Positions 32,035 to 39,479 of a DNA stretch of 64,000 bases are shown piece by piece. This stretch comes from an uncultured Clostridia bacterium (GTDB lineage: Bacteria > Bacillota > Clostridia > Christensenellales > Borkfalkiaceae): positions 26,960-90,959 of the forward strand of contig CAMFEK010000004.1 of the NCBI GenBank assembly GCA_945949395.1. Reading direction: 5' to 3'. Numbering within the stretch: the first letter of the stretch is position 1; each line of letters opens with the position of its first letter. The notes under the pieces were generated by a model. That model did not search any database and was not told the origin of the DNA. It was given only the letters and a program-made list of their open reading frames with translations. A program made the translations under genes and the position numbers.

Positions 32035-32462
32035 AAGAGATGCTTTTATGGAAATTGAAAACGGCGGGAATCGGCGTTTGGCTCGGAATCGGCGCGGGGA
32101 TTATCGCATTCGTGTGCATGATCATGGGCGCAACCGGAAAGGCACTTCTCGATAATACGGGCTTCGGTGCGGATATTATTATCTTCGTCATCGTCGGTAT
32201 GCTCCTTTCGTTTGCGGCATTTTTCCTGCGCTTCGATTTCTGGCAGCTCATTCCTACGCTTTTCTACTCGTTGGCGTTCGGCAGTGTCATTAACGGCGGC
32301 GCGGCGGTGATTATGGACAAGATCAATAACGTTGTATATTCGGGCGGCGATTTTAATTCCGTCGTAATCTATCTCGTGTTGTTCGGCATTTCCTGTATCC
32401 TTTCGATTGTCGCATGCTTTATGCGCCCTTCTCGGCAAACGAAAAGCGAAGCGATAGCATAA
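32031..32462 (+). CDS. Four-helix membrane protein, partner of GH3-C
   Basis: A 143-residue protein with four helices (about 11-33, 47-66, 71-95, 111-131). It overlaps the GH3-C stop (ATGA). It is homologous in layout to the 127-residue protein after GH3-A, sharing the IPTLxxxxAF pattern at helix 3 and a charged residue pair before it (RFD), which is also seen as RRD in the GH3-B fusion. No database family is recognised. It is the last gene before a strong terminator. Confidence 0.75.
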   Translation: MKEMLLWKLKTAGIGVWLGIGAGIIAFVCMIMGATGKALLDNTGFGADIIIFVIVGMLLSFAAFFLRFDFWQLIPTLFYSLAFGSVINGGAAVIMDKINNVVYSGGDFNSVVIYLVLFGISCILSIVACFMRPSRQTKSEAIA

Positions 32463-32518
32463 TCATCATTCAATGGTAATTGTCTGTTAAAAACGATTAC
32501 TCATTCTTCTCATAAACG

Positions 32519-32550
32519 AACGCCCGCGGAGCAATCCGCGGGCGTTTGCC
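32519..32550 (+). terminator. Terminator of the GH3-C operon
   Basis: A perfect 12-bp GC-rich stem (AACGCCCGCGGA with TCCGCGGGCGTT) and a four-base loop. Confidence 0.85.
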
Positions 32551-32631
32551 CCTTTTGTGGCACAGGCCGCGGGCGGATTACCGTAAGGCAAGACGAATGG
32601 GGGAAACCTTCCCCTGCTCCTGCGGTCATCC

Positions 32632-32740
32632 CGAGCGTAGTCGAGGGATCCCAAATTACGAAGTCCGACTATATGCGCTTCGTACGGGGGATTCTTCAAT
32701 CGCTCGCTTTGCTCGCTCAATCAGAATGACCGAAAGCGGT
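32632..32740 (+). repeat. Dispersed palindromic repeat, copy 2
   Basis: Nearly identical to copy 1 over the GGATCCCAAATTACgAAGTC and GGATTCTTCAATCGCTCGC cores and the AATCAGAATGACCGAAAGCGG end. Confidence 0.75.
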
Positions 32741-33060
32741 GAGCCCTACCCTCATCAGGCTCGCTTCGCTCGCCAGCTTCTCCCTTCCCATAATTGGGGA
32801 AGGGGGAAGCCAAGACGGGGTACCGCATTTAGGCTCCCCGTAGTAGGGGGTGGAAAAGCGATGTTCTGCAAATAGCCCGGTGGGCTGTTTGCCTCGCTTT
32901 TCCGAGAGTGCGCGCATTACGTCCGCGCGCACGGCGACCAAGGACGGGATTCCACCCGCCCGCGACAGGTGGATTGCCAAAGGCAAGACGAATGAGGGGT
33001 TTGCACAACCAAATTCCCAAAAAAAGAATAGGACAAATTTCCGCTTTCATACAATAGCCG
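32741..33060. repeat. Second type of intergenic repeats (GGGGGAAGCC / TTGGAAAAGCG families)
   Basis: No gene. It holds inverted motifs such as CTTCTCCCTTCCCATAATTG, GGGGAAGGGGGAAGCC, CCGCATTTAGGCTCCCCGTA, and a hairpin around TGTTTGCCTCGCTTTTCC. Related pieces occur at 27.12-27.26 kb and 34.04-34.13 kb. The short ORFs across it are repeat artefacts. Confidence 0.6.
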
Positions 33061-33073
33061 TGAGGTGATTGGA

Positions 33074-33769
33074 ATGTTGGAAATTTTCTATGCCGTCCTC
33101 GGACGGCTTTTCTTTTTTACGGGTGCCTTTCAAAACGCTTACCCCAAACCGCTCACGAAGGAAGAGGAAGAAAAATATCTCGCGCTTGCCAAGGCGGGCG
33201 ATAAGCACGCCAAGGATATGCTCGTCAAACACAATATGCGGCTCGTTGCGCATATCGTAAAAAAATACAACGGGGCGGCGGAAATGGACGACATGATTTC
33301 CGTTGGCAGTATCGGGCTCATCAAGGCAATCAACTCCTACGAGGCGGGGCGCGGAACCCGCCTTGCAACGTACACCGCGCGCTGTATCGAAAACGAAATT
33401 TTAATGCTCATTCGCGCGGGAAAAAAGCACAAAAACGACGTTTCGCTCGGTGACCCCGTGGGAACGGATAAGGACGGGAACGAGCTTACCATTATCGATT
33501 TGTTGTTCGAAAAGGAAGATAAGGTTTTTGCGGGAGTGGAGCGTTCGCTCATGCAGGAAAAGTTTTTGCGCGCCGTAAAGGAGCTCTTAACCGAACGGGA
33601 AATGCAAATTATTTGTTTGCGCTATGCCCTCGTTACCGACGTTCCGCTCACGCAGCGGGAAGTCGCGCGGAAAATGAAAATTTCGCGTTCTTACGTTTCG
33701 CGGATTGAAAAGCGCGCGCTCGAAAAACTGCGCGAGGGCTTAAAGCGGGAATCCTTTTTATCGGAATAG
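33074..33769 (+). CDS. sigK: RNA polymerase sporulation sigma factor SigK
   Basis: A 231-residue late mother-cell sigma factor. The hydrophobic N-terminus (FYAVLGRLFFFTGAF) followed by YPKPLTKEEEEKYL matches the pro-SigK layout. Region 2 has HNMRLVAHIVKKY, MISVGSIGLIKAI and RLATYTARCIENEILM. Region 4 has LTEREMQIICLRYA and a helix-turn-helix (LTQREVARKMKISRSYVSRIEKRA). The ATG follows TGAGGTGATTGG; a GTG three codons upstream is the alternative. The gene is intact, with no skin-type interruption. It lies alone between repeats, inside a region bounded by mobile-element features, which is unexpected for a core sporulation gene. Confidence 0.9.
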   Translation: MLEIFYAVLGRLFFFTGAFQNAYPKPLTKEEEEKYLALAKAGDKHAKDMLVKHNMRLVAHIVKKYNGAAEMDDMISVGSIGLIKAINSYEAGRGTRLATYTARCIENEILMLIRAGKKHKNDVSLGDPVGTDKDGNELTIIDLLFEKEDKVFAGVERSLMQEKFLRAVKELLTEREMQIICLRYALVTDVPLTQREVARKMKISRSYVSRIEKRALEKLREGLKRESFLSE

Positions 33770-33855
33770 TGAGATGTCATAGCGAGGCGCCGCTTATTGT
33801 CATTTCGCCCCGCCAAAGGCGGCACGAGCCGAAGGCGAAGTAGAGTAGCGTCCCA

Positions 33856-34030
33856 CGGTCATCCTGAACCCCCTTGTGGGGTGTAAGGAACGCAATGACG
33901 GAATAGCGTATCGTTGCGCGGTTTGACATATGCCGCGCCGATCGCGTCAGGATCCCAAATTACGAAGTTCGAATATACCCCGAGGGATTCTTCAATCGTT
34001 CGCGTTGCTCGCTCAATCAGAATGACCGAA
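33856..34030 (+). repeat. Dispersed palindromic repeat, copy 3 (with internal insertion)
   Basis: It has the same ends (GGTCATCCTGA and CAATCAGAATGACCG) and the GGATCCCAAATTACGAAGT core as copies 1 and 2, with about 60 extra bases inside. A GGGGGAAGC-type repeat follows to 34130. Confidence 0.65.
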
Positions 34031-34137
34031 AAAAGGGGCGGAAAAGCGAATTTTCCTCTTGGCTTCCCCCTTTCCCAATGATGGGAAGGGGGAAGCTGTC
34101 CGCGTTTTTTGCGGACTGATGAGGGTTCACCTTGTGA

Positions 34138-34461
34138 AAGGAGCCCCCTAGTATCATCGACAAAGTGAATGAACACTTCGCTGGCGAATTCAGCGACGGT
34201 GACAGGGTAATCGTTGAAAGCATCTTCCAAATGTTTATGAACGATAAAGATGCGCAGAAGTTCAAGAGGCTAGCAAACGAGAATCCGATCGAGATGTTTA
34301 TGCAGTCGTTGTTCCCTGACAAGTTCAAAGATATTGCAACCCAATGCTGGGTCGAGAATTCTGAGGCATATCAAAAGTTGTTCAATAACGCCGAGTTCTA
34401 TCAGGTCGTAATGGAGTCTTTGGCTCGCGAGCTTTATCGTTCGTGGAATAAGAAATCTTAG
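34138..34461 (+). pseudogene. hsdR: Type I restriction enzyme HsdR, C-terminal remnant
   Basis: The open frame gives about 107 residues: HFAGEFSDGDRVIVESIF, LFPDKFKDIATQC, FYQVVMESLAREL. These match the helical C-terminal end of HsdR subunits. The ATPase and nuclease parts are absent and the frame begins directly at the repeat boundary. GTG 34165 could act as a start but has no SD. It is the right edge of the GC-richer segment. Confidence 0.6.
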
Positions 34462-34470
34462 AAAGTCACA

Positions 34471-34515
34471 AAACGCCGAACAAAAACGCCTCAAAACGCC
34501 GAACAAAAATGCCTC
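34471..34515 (+). repeat. Two tandem 22-23-bp repeats
   Basis: AAACGCCGAACAAAAACGCC is repeated immediately with one change, and a third partial copy follows. The repeats lie between the hsdR remnant and the ATPase promoter. Confidence 0.6.
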
Positions 34516-34533
34516 AAATCACCGAAAACAAAG

Positions 34534-34562
34534 TTGACAGATTGAATCCCTTGTGCTATAAT
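34534..34562 (+). promoter_or_regulatory. Consensus promoter of the DUF4143 ATPase gene
   Basis: TTGACA (34534-34539), 17 bp, TATAAT (34557-34562): a full consensus match. The leader is only about 13 nt, containing SD AAGGAG (34569-34574). Confidence 0.85.
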
Positions 34563-34581
34563 CAAAGCAAGGAGTGATAAG

Positions 34582-35853
34582 ATGAAGGAATATAAAAGAC
34601 GAATTGCAGATAAATTGTTAATAGATGCGTTGGAAGCAAAGGGCGCTGTGTTGATAGAGGGACCTAAATGGTGCGGTAAGACAACTACAGCGGAACAGTT
34701 TGCTAAAAGCGTTATCTATATGCAGGATCCTTCTAAAAAGGATCAGTATATCCAAATGGCATCTATCAGCCCGAATTATTTGTTACAGGGTGAAGTTCCG
34801 CATTTGATCGATGAATGGCAACTTGCACCTTCACTTTGGGATAGTATTCGTTATGAGGTTGACCGCCGTGACGAATTTGGCCAATTCATTTTAACAGGCT
34901 CGGCTGTTCCTCCTAAAAAAGACGAAACTTCACATACGGGAACGGGTAGAATTTCAAGAATTAAAATGAGCCCGATGACTCTTTATGAATCGGGAGATTC
35001 AAACGGAAGTGTATCCCTTCAAGAACTCTTTAATGGAAACAGAGAAATTTCAGGGATCAATGAGTCCACGATAGAAACACTAGCTTTTTTAGTTTGCAGA
35101 GGCGGTTGGCCAAAAGCGATAGGACAGAAAGAAAGTGTGGCTCTTCGTCAGGCGATCGATTATTATGACGGGCTTACATCCTCGGATATATCAAGAGTAG
35201 ACGGTGTTTCTAGAAGTGAGGAAAGGGTCAAGAGATTGCTTCGTTCTTATGCTCGAAATATCTGTACACAGATAAAGAATGTTGAATTAAAAAAGGATAT
35301 AATGGTGAATGATTCCTCTTCCTTGAATGAAGATACCGTTGTTTCTTATATCGATGCTCTTAAGAAACTATATGTCGTTGCCGATATACCTGCTTGGAAT
35401 CCTAACCTTCGTTCCAAAGCGGCAGTTAGAACTTCAGATACCAGACAGTTTATCGACTCCTCGATTGCAACGGCAGCATTAGGTATCGGACCACAGGATC
35501 TGATCAACGATCTAAACACTTTTGGCTTTATGTTTGAGTCAATGTGTGATCGAGATTTACGAGTATATGCTCAGTATTTGGATGGTAATCTTTATCATTA
35601 TAGAGATAGTAATAATTTGGAATGTGATGCCGTTATCCATTTGAGAAATGGAAATTGGGCAGCGTTTGAGGTCAAGCTTGGCATCGATAAAATCGATGAA
35701 GGCGCGAAACATCTCTTGAAATTGGCAGAACTGATTGACGAAGAGAAGATGAAGAAACCATCATTCTTGATGGTTATCTCGGGAACGGTACCTTTTGCCT
35801 ACCGTCGTCCCGACGGTGTATACGTGTGCCCGATTACCTGCTTGAAATATTGA
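34582..35853 (+). CDS. AAA_14/DUF4143 family ATPase
   Basis: A 423-residue protein of the widespread AAA_14-DUF4143 family, often found in genomic islands. The N-terminal ATPase has Walker A GPKWCGKTT (residues 27-35), Walker B HLIDEW (about 74), and sensor-like FILTGSA. The C-terminal DUF4143 domain carries ECDAVIHLRNGNWAAFEVKLG, the D-x(n)-ExK pattern of restriction-endonuclease-like folds. Its function is not established; links to defence or toxin-antitoxin-like systems are speculative. The strong promoter suggests constitutive expression. It is the last intact gene before the right-hand att-like repeat. Confidence 0.85.
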   Translation: MKEYKRRIADKLLIDALEAKGAVLIEGPKWCGKTTTAEQFAKSVIYMQDPSKKDQYIQMASISPNYLLQGEVPHLIDEWQLAPSLWDSIRYEVDRRDEFGQFILTGSAVPPKKDETSHTGTGRISRIKMSPMTLYESGDSNGSVSLQELFNGNREISGINESTIETLAFLVCRGGWPKAIGQKESVALRQAIDYYDGLTSSDISRVDGVSRSEERVKRLLRSYARNICTQIKNVELKKDIMVNDSSSLNEDTVVSYIDALKKLYVVADIPAWNPNLRSKAAVRTSDTRQFIDSSIATAALGIGPQDLINDLNTFGFMFESMCDRDLRVYAQYLDGNLYHYRDSNNLECDAVIHLRNGNWAAFEVKLGIDKIDEGAKHLLKLAELIDEEKMKKPSFLMVISGTVPFAYRRPDGVYVCPITCLKY

Positions 35854-36097
35854 TTGGAGGATAGTAGGTGCGACCAAAACCCCGCCAAAAATGATTTTCT
35901 GCGCACTAATTTTTGAAATTATCATTTTTTCAGTGAAAAATAGTGTGCGCAAATCAATGTTATCGTGATAACAGATTGATAACAAAAATTTAGCGAAAAG
36001 AAAATAACCTCGATAATATGGATAAAATACCCGCAAAAAGAGGCTTAAAACGCTATCTATCATGGGATTTTGAGCGATTTTTACAAAAATAGTGCTT
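35854..36097. other. Gap before the att-like repeat, with an imperfect palindrome
   Basis: No gene. GCGCACTA and TAGTGTGCGC arms (within 35898-35951) flank an AT-rich loop and form an imperfect palindrome. It is a possible terminator of the ATPase gene or an element-end binding site. Confidence 0.4.
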
Positions 36098-36127
36098 GAG
36101 TGGGAATAATCGCGTGTGGCTTTGAAG
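36098..36127 (+). repeat. Attachment-site-like direct repeat (right copy)
   Basis: GAGTGGGAATAAT-N6-GTGGCTTTGA, matching 17639-17668. The frame ends LEWE-stop, as expected when an element supplies the last guaA codons. The terminator at 36180-36210 mirrors the one behind the left copy. Confidence 0.65.
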
Positions 36128-36179
36128 TGTGAATAATTCACAAGAATCAACCAAAAAACCATTCAAAATAAGGTAAAAT

Positions 36180-36210
36180 CCCGATAAATTTAGGTTTATC
36201 GGGGTTTTTT
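36180..36210 (+). terminator. Terminator behind the right att-like repeat
   Basis: CCCGATAAA pairs with TTTATCGGG around a six-base loop, followed by T6. Confidence 0.88.
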
Positions 36211-36317
36211 GTCGCAGATTATCATATTGAAAATGGTATCAAGGCGTGCCAATGCCTTTCGTCGTACATTTTTCGTACAATTCTCGTTCATTTTTTATAA
36301 AGGATTGAATCGAAAAG

Positions 36318-36358
36318 CTTCTCTTGTTGTGATCAAGCCGTGACAAGAGAAGTTTTCT
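36318..36358 (+). terminator. Hairpin with T-rich tail
   Basis: CTTCTCTTGT (36318-36327) and ACAAGAGAAG (36343-36352), followed by TTTTCTT. Confidence 0.6.
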
Positions 36359-36463
36359 TCGTGTAGCCATGTTCGATTTATTACATTTACATGTAATTAC
36401 TTTTTTTTAATATTTTGTATAATGAGATATCAAAAAATAATTAAAAGATTTAATGAGGTTTAC

Positions 36464-36573
36464 ATGATGGAAATAACAAAAAATGAATTTATAATTGAAT
36501 CTCTTTCTAAAAGGTTTTGAACGATATAGTTGTCGCGACGGACGAATTGCGGGAATTTGAGAAACAATCCTGA
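36464..36573 (+). pseudogene. Small ORF broken by a one-base deletion
   Basis: The frame MMEITKNEFIIESLSK ends prematurely at 36518. Adding one A to the AAAA run at about 36509-36512 would extend it to a 36-residue product ending DELREFEKQS. A GAGG-type SD and a TATAAT at about 36419 precede it. It is either a decayed small gene or a homopolymer sequencing error. Confidence 0.35.
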
Positions 36574-36579
36574 TATAGG

Positions 36580-37407
36580 TTAGTTTATCGAGTCGTGCGT
36601 GGAGGCGCCCGGAGAAGAAAGCATATTATGATAGGCGCGGTAAAAGCTGGAAACGCTGTTAAATCCGCATTGAAATGCTAACTCGATAATACTTTTTTCG
36701 TTGTTTTCGGGAAGATTTTTCAATGCGAGCACATGCTGGATGCGAACGTTATTAATAAAATTCCGGATATCGATTTTTATATAGCGACCGAATAATCTAC
36801 TCAAAGATAAAGGGGCGTAATGGAAATGCTCGGCAAGTGAGGAAAGCGTAATCGGTTGATTGTAATTATCATAAATATATTGAATAATCTGCGGCAGGAC
36901 TGAAAACCCTTTCTTTTTGACGGAATCAGGTCTAACGTGAACGCCATATTCGGACGTGATGAGGTGAAGAAACATATTGGTATAAGAGTAACATTCCAAA
37001 GGAGAAAAAGTATTATTTTTCTTGGAGAGAAAAGTCATATAATCTAAAAGTTCTTTATTCTTCTCTTTGTCATTCAAAAAAACGGGAGGAAAGAGATCGG
37101 GAAAAAGCTCGTAGAAAGTTTTCATATAACGGCTTCCCAAGAGCGCAAATCCGACTTCAGTTCCCTCTTCACATTTATAGGAATGTATTTGCCAACTACG
37201 GATAAACACCGCATCTCCTGACGAAAGCTCGAATTCTGTGTCGTCGATGAAAACTTGAGCAGAACCGGAGAAGATACAAAAAATCTCCACATTGCGATGA
37301 AAATGAGCATAATATCCGTTCGAAACATATTTTTCGACGTGAAAATAGTCGCTTTGATCGCGTTGCGTTTCTATTTGAAATTGAGACTCTATCATATCGT
37401 GTAACAT
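36580..37407 (-). CDS. AraC-family regulator of the glycan-utilisation locus
   Basis: A 275-residue regulator. The N-terminal cupin-like domain contains NGYYAHFHRNVEIFCIFSG and HSYKCEEG. The C-terminal double helix-turn-helix (residues about 180-270) contains SSLAEHFHYAPLSLSRLFGR and IIELAFQCGFNSVSSFYRAY. The long upstream frame is excluded by the promoter: its -10 is six bases before ATG 37407, so the message is predicted leaderless. ATG 37395 is an alternative start. It is divergent from the sugar-binding protein gene and is the likely activator of the 37.6-59 kb locus. Confidence 0.88.
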   Translation of the reverse strand: MLHDMIESQFQIETQRDQSDYFHVEKYVSNGYYAHFHRNVEIFCIFSGSAQVFIDDTEFELSSGDAVFIRSWQIHSYKCEEGTEVGFALLGSRYMKTFYELFPDLFPPVFLNDKEKNKELLDYMTFLSKKNNTFSPLECYSYTNMFLHLITSEYGVHVRPDSVKKKGFSVLPQIIQYIYDNYNQPITLSSLAEHFHYAPLSLSRLFGRYIKIDIRNFINNVRIQHVLALKNLPENNEKSIIELAFQCGFNSVSSFYRAYHNMLSSPGASTHDSIN

Positions 37408-37413
37408 GCAAAT

Positions 37414-37442
37414 ATAATATCGTAAAAAGAGGAAAAAGTCAA
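37414..37442 (-). promoter_or_regulatory. Promoter of the AraC regulator (leaderless)
   Basis: On the minus strand: TTGACT (37437-37442), 17 bp, TATTAT (37414-37419). Transcription would begin at or beside the start codon. Confidence 0.65.
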
Positions 37443-37504
37443 CAAATAATAGAAATAAATAACAAAAAAAGCATATATTTGGGAAAAAAGGGAACATTTT
37501 CGGG

Positions 37505-37534
37505 TTGAAATTCGAGAAAAATATATGCTATAGT
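37505..37534 (+). promoter_or_regulatory. Promoter of the sugar ABC importer operon
   Basis: -35 TTGAAA (37505-37510), 18 bp, -10 TATAGT (37529-37534). A leader of about 95 nt precedes the binding-protein gene. The 63 bp to the AraC promoter is the likely operator region. Confidence 0.6.
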
Positions 37535-37637
37535 ATATCTATAAAAGGTGAATGAAAATATTGGTTTAAGTATGATATTTTTTGCAGAGAACAGCTTCTC
37601 TGCTTATAGATAAAATTAATGATATGAGGAGGTTATT

Positions 37638-39476
37638 ATGAAAAAAATGATCAAGAAAGTAGCGGTAGTGCTTTGTTCGGCTTTGCTGTTTTCGGTGGTC
37701 GGGTGTACAGGGGAAACGGATGATGATGCGTCGAGCGATCTTACGACTATCACATTCTATTACGATCCGCAAACGCGCGGAGATGCCGAATATCGGCAGT
37801 TGATAGATACGTACAATAAAACGCAAGGACAAGCGGACAAGGTTAAGATTTCCGGTCGTCCCGTGTCGGGCGTAACCAATAGCGCGCAATCGCATATGAT
37901 GCGGAATAATGCGCCTAACGTGATTATGGTAGGCGATAAATCATTTAAGTCATTGGCGGTACAAGATCTGATGGTTTCATTGGAAGATTATGATAAAAAA
38001 ACCGACGCAACTTCAGATATGCCGGCAGAATTACTGAATCGATTCCGTTACTCCTACGATACCAAGCAAGCGGGGGCAGGGGCAGATCTACTCGGTGTTC
38101 CCAACGGAAATGATCCCAAAATGTTCTATTATAACGTTGCATATTTCAGACAGCAAAATATCAACATAATTTCCGTCGCAGAGCAAGACTTGGACAACTA
38201 TAATAAAGAAAACGGGACAAACTTTATGCCTCACGGTTATGCGGAATACGACGCAAGCAATGCGCAAATAAAATCGTGGGCGAGCACAGCCGGGTTAGCA
38301 GCGTCGAAAAATCTTGCGGGCGATAACGTATATAAAGTTTTTAACGAGCAGATTCCTACCAACTGGGAAGAATTGCGCTATCTTTCCAAGTGTTTTACTC
38401 AAACATATAACACCGGTTCCCCTTCAAAGTTCGGGTTTATGACCGAATGGTGGTTCCCGTTTGGTTGGTCAGTCGGTGGAGATTGTATCGGGTATAACGG
38501 CAAACAGTATGAATTTACCATTCTTGATGATACGCCGAATTATCTCGTAACGGGCGACGAAGCGACGGTGAACGGCAGAACCTATCAAAGAGGCGAGGTT
38601 GTTTTATATGAAGACAAGATCAAAGATTCGACGGTTGCATCCAACGCGGATCTCTATGCGATAAAGTCTCAGTACGATGCCTTTTTGGAATTTAATCGCT
38701 ATACGAAAACTCAGTCCAGCGTAGTAGATGAGAAAACCGTCGACGGCGTAAAGGTAACGTATAAAGGTTATGGACTTATCGATTCGGGGAATTTGTCTAA
38801 TAGAGACGGCGAATTCATCGCAGGAAACGCCGCAATCCTTTCGCGTGATTATTCGTTCGGCTATACGCTTCAAGCGAGCGGACTGAAAGAATGGGACGTT
38901 GCGCCGGAAGTGCAATATAGAGAATATGTTGGCGGTAGTGTTTATTACAAGAACGGAACCAATAATTTTGCTGATGAATATTTGAAAGTTATCGGAAAGA
39001 CCTATGACGGTGAAACGTATACCGGTGAGCTTAATACGGTCAACGGAACTGCAGTCGTAGGACTCAGGGCGGTTAATTCCATTTCGGAGGCTTACGTGAT
39101 TCCCAAGCGTTCTGAACCTGACAAATATGATGCAGCTTGGAAATTCATTACGTGGGCGTCTGGGCGTGAAGGGCAGCTGATCCTTGCGGGATGCAATCTG
39201 TGCGTACCCAACCAGATTTCTTTGGCGGTAAGTGATGAGTTTGTAAAGAATCAGAATCGAATTGTAGACAATCTTGCGGCCGTCGGGGCATCGGTCGTTG
39301 ATGGCAGAATAGGAGACTGGGGATATTTCGAAGAGGGCTCGTGGGTAACTGCATGGGCAAACGTGCTCAACGGTTCGGTTCGTGCCGGCAATATGACGTT
39401 GTCGCAGTTCTATGAAAATACCAAAGCTAACGCAAACAGCGCCCTTGCAAAAAAAGAAATGGTTATTCGGAGATAA
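37638..39476 (+). CDS. Sugar ABC transporter substrate-binding lipoprotein
   Basis: A 612-residue extracellular solute-binding protein (family 1-like). Signal peptide with lipobox VVGC (lipidated Cys23), then TTITFYYDPQTRGDAEYRQL opening the binding fold. At the C-terminus, SEAYVIPKRSEPDKYDAAWKF, then WASGREGQ, is the family signature. It is longer than typical (about 430), with extra segments in the middle, suggesting a large oligosaccharide ligand. SD is AGGAGG. First gene of the importer operon; two permeases follow directly. Confidence 0.9.
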   Translation: MKKMIKKVAVVLCSALLFSVVGCTGETDDDASSDLTTITFYYDPQTRGDAEYRQLIDTYNKTQGQADKVKISGRPVSGVTNSAQSHMMRNNAPNVIMVGDKSFKSLAVQDLMVSLEDYDKKTDATSDMPAELLNRFRYSYDTKQAGAGADLLGVPNGNDPKMFYYNVAYFRQQNINIISVAEQDLDNYNKENGTNFMPHGYAEYDASNAQIKSWASTAGLAASKNLAGDNVYKVFNEQIPTNWEELRYLSKCFTQTYNTGSPSKFGFMTEWWFPFGWSVGGDCIGYNGKQYEFTILDDTPNYLVTGDEATVNGRTYQRGEVVLYEDKIKDSTVASNADLYAIKSQYDAFLEFNRYTKTQSSVVDEKTVDGVKVTYKGYGLIDSGNLSNRDGEFIAGNAAILSRDYSFGYTLQASGLKEWDVAPEVQYREYVGGSVYYKNGTNNFADEYLKVIGKTYDGETYTGELNTVNGTAVVGLRAVNSISEAYVIPKRSEPDKYDAAWKFITWASGREGQLILAGCNLCVPNQISLAVSDEFVKNQNRIVDNLAAVGASVVDGRIGDWGYFEEGSWVTAWANVLNGSVRAGNMTLSQFYENTKANANSALAKKEMVIRR

Positions 39477-39479
39477 ACC

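Larger units (their letters stand above)
26698..34137. other. GC-richer inserted or chimeric segment
   Basis: Between two truncated genes (GLUG-like fragment, hsdR fragment), codon use shifts to GCG/CGC-rich, and intergenic space fills with repeats seen nowhere else in the window. The segment contains AraC-lipoprotein-GH3-C-four-helix protein and sigK. Foreign insertion and an assembly join are both possible. Confidence 0.5.
17639..36127. mobile_element. Putative genomic island at a guaA-type attachment site
   Basis: The 18.5-kb interval lies between the two guaA-end direct repeats. Its first genes are a pair of tyrosine recombinases, as expected beside an attachment site. It also holds a second integrase module, IS and gene remnants, a GC-richer segment and a DUF4143 ATPase. 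The AT-rich codon use of 18-26 kb contrasts with the flanks. The limits are inferred only from the repeats. Tandem accretion of several elements at one site is an alternative. Confidence 0.45.

Noticed and set aside
32546-33068. Several short ORFs (60-110 codons) in the 32.5-33.1 kb gap
   Set aside because: All fall in dispersed repeats, give Arg/Pro-rich products in several frames, and similar frames recur wherever the repeat occurs.
34471-34515. Possible CRISPR repeats
   Set aside because: Only two to three adjacent copies with no spacers of regular length and no cas genes.
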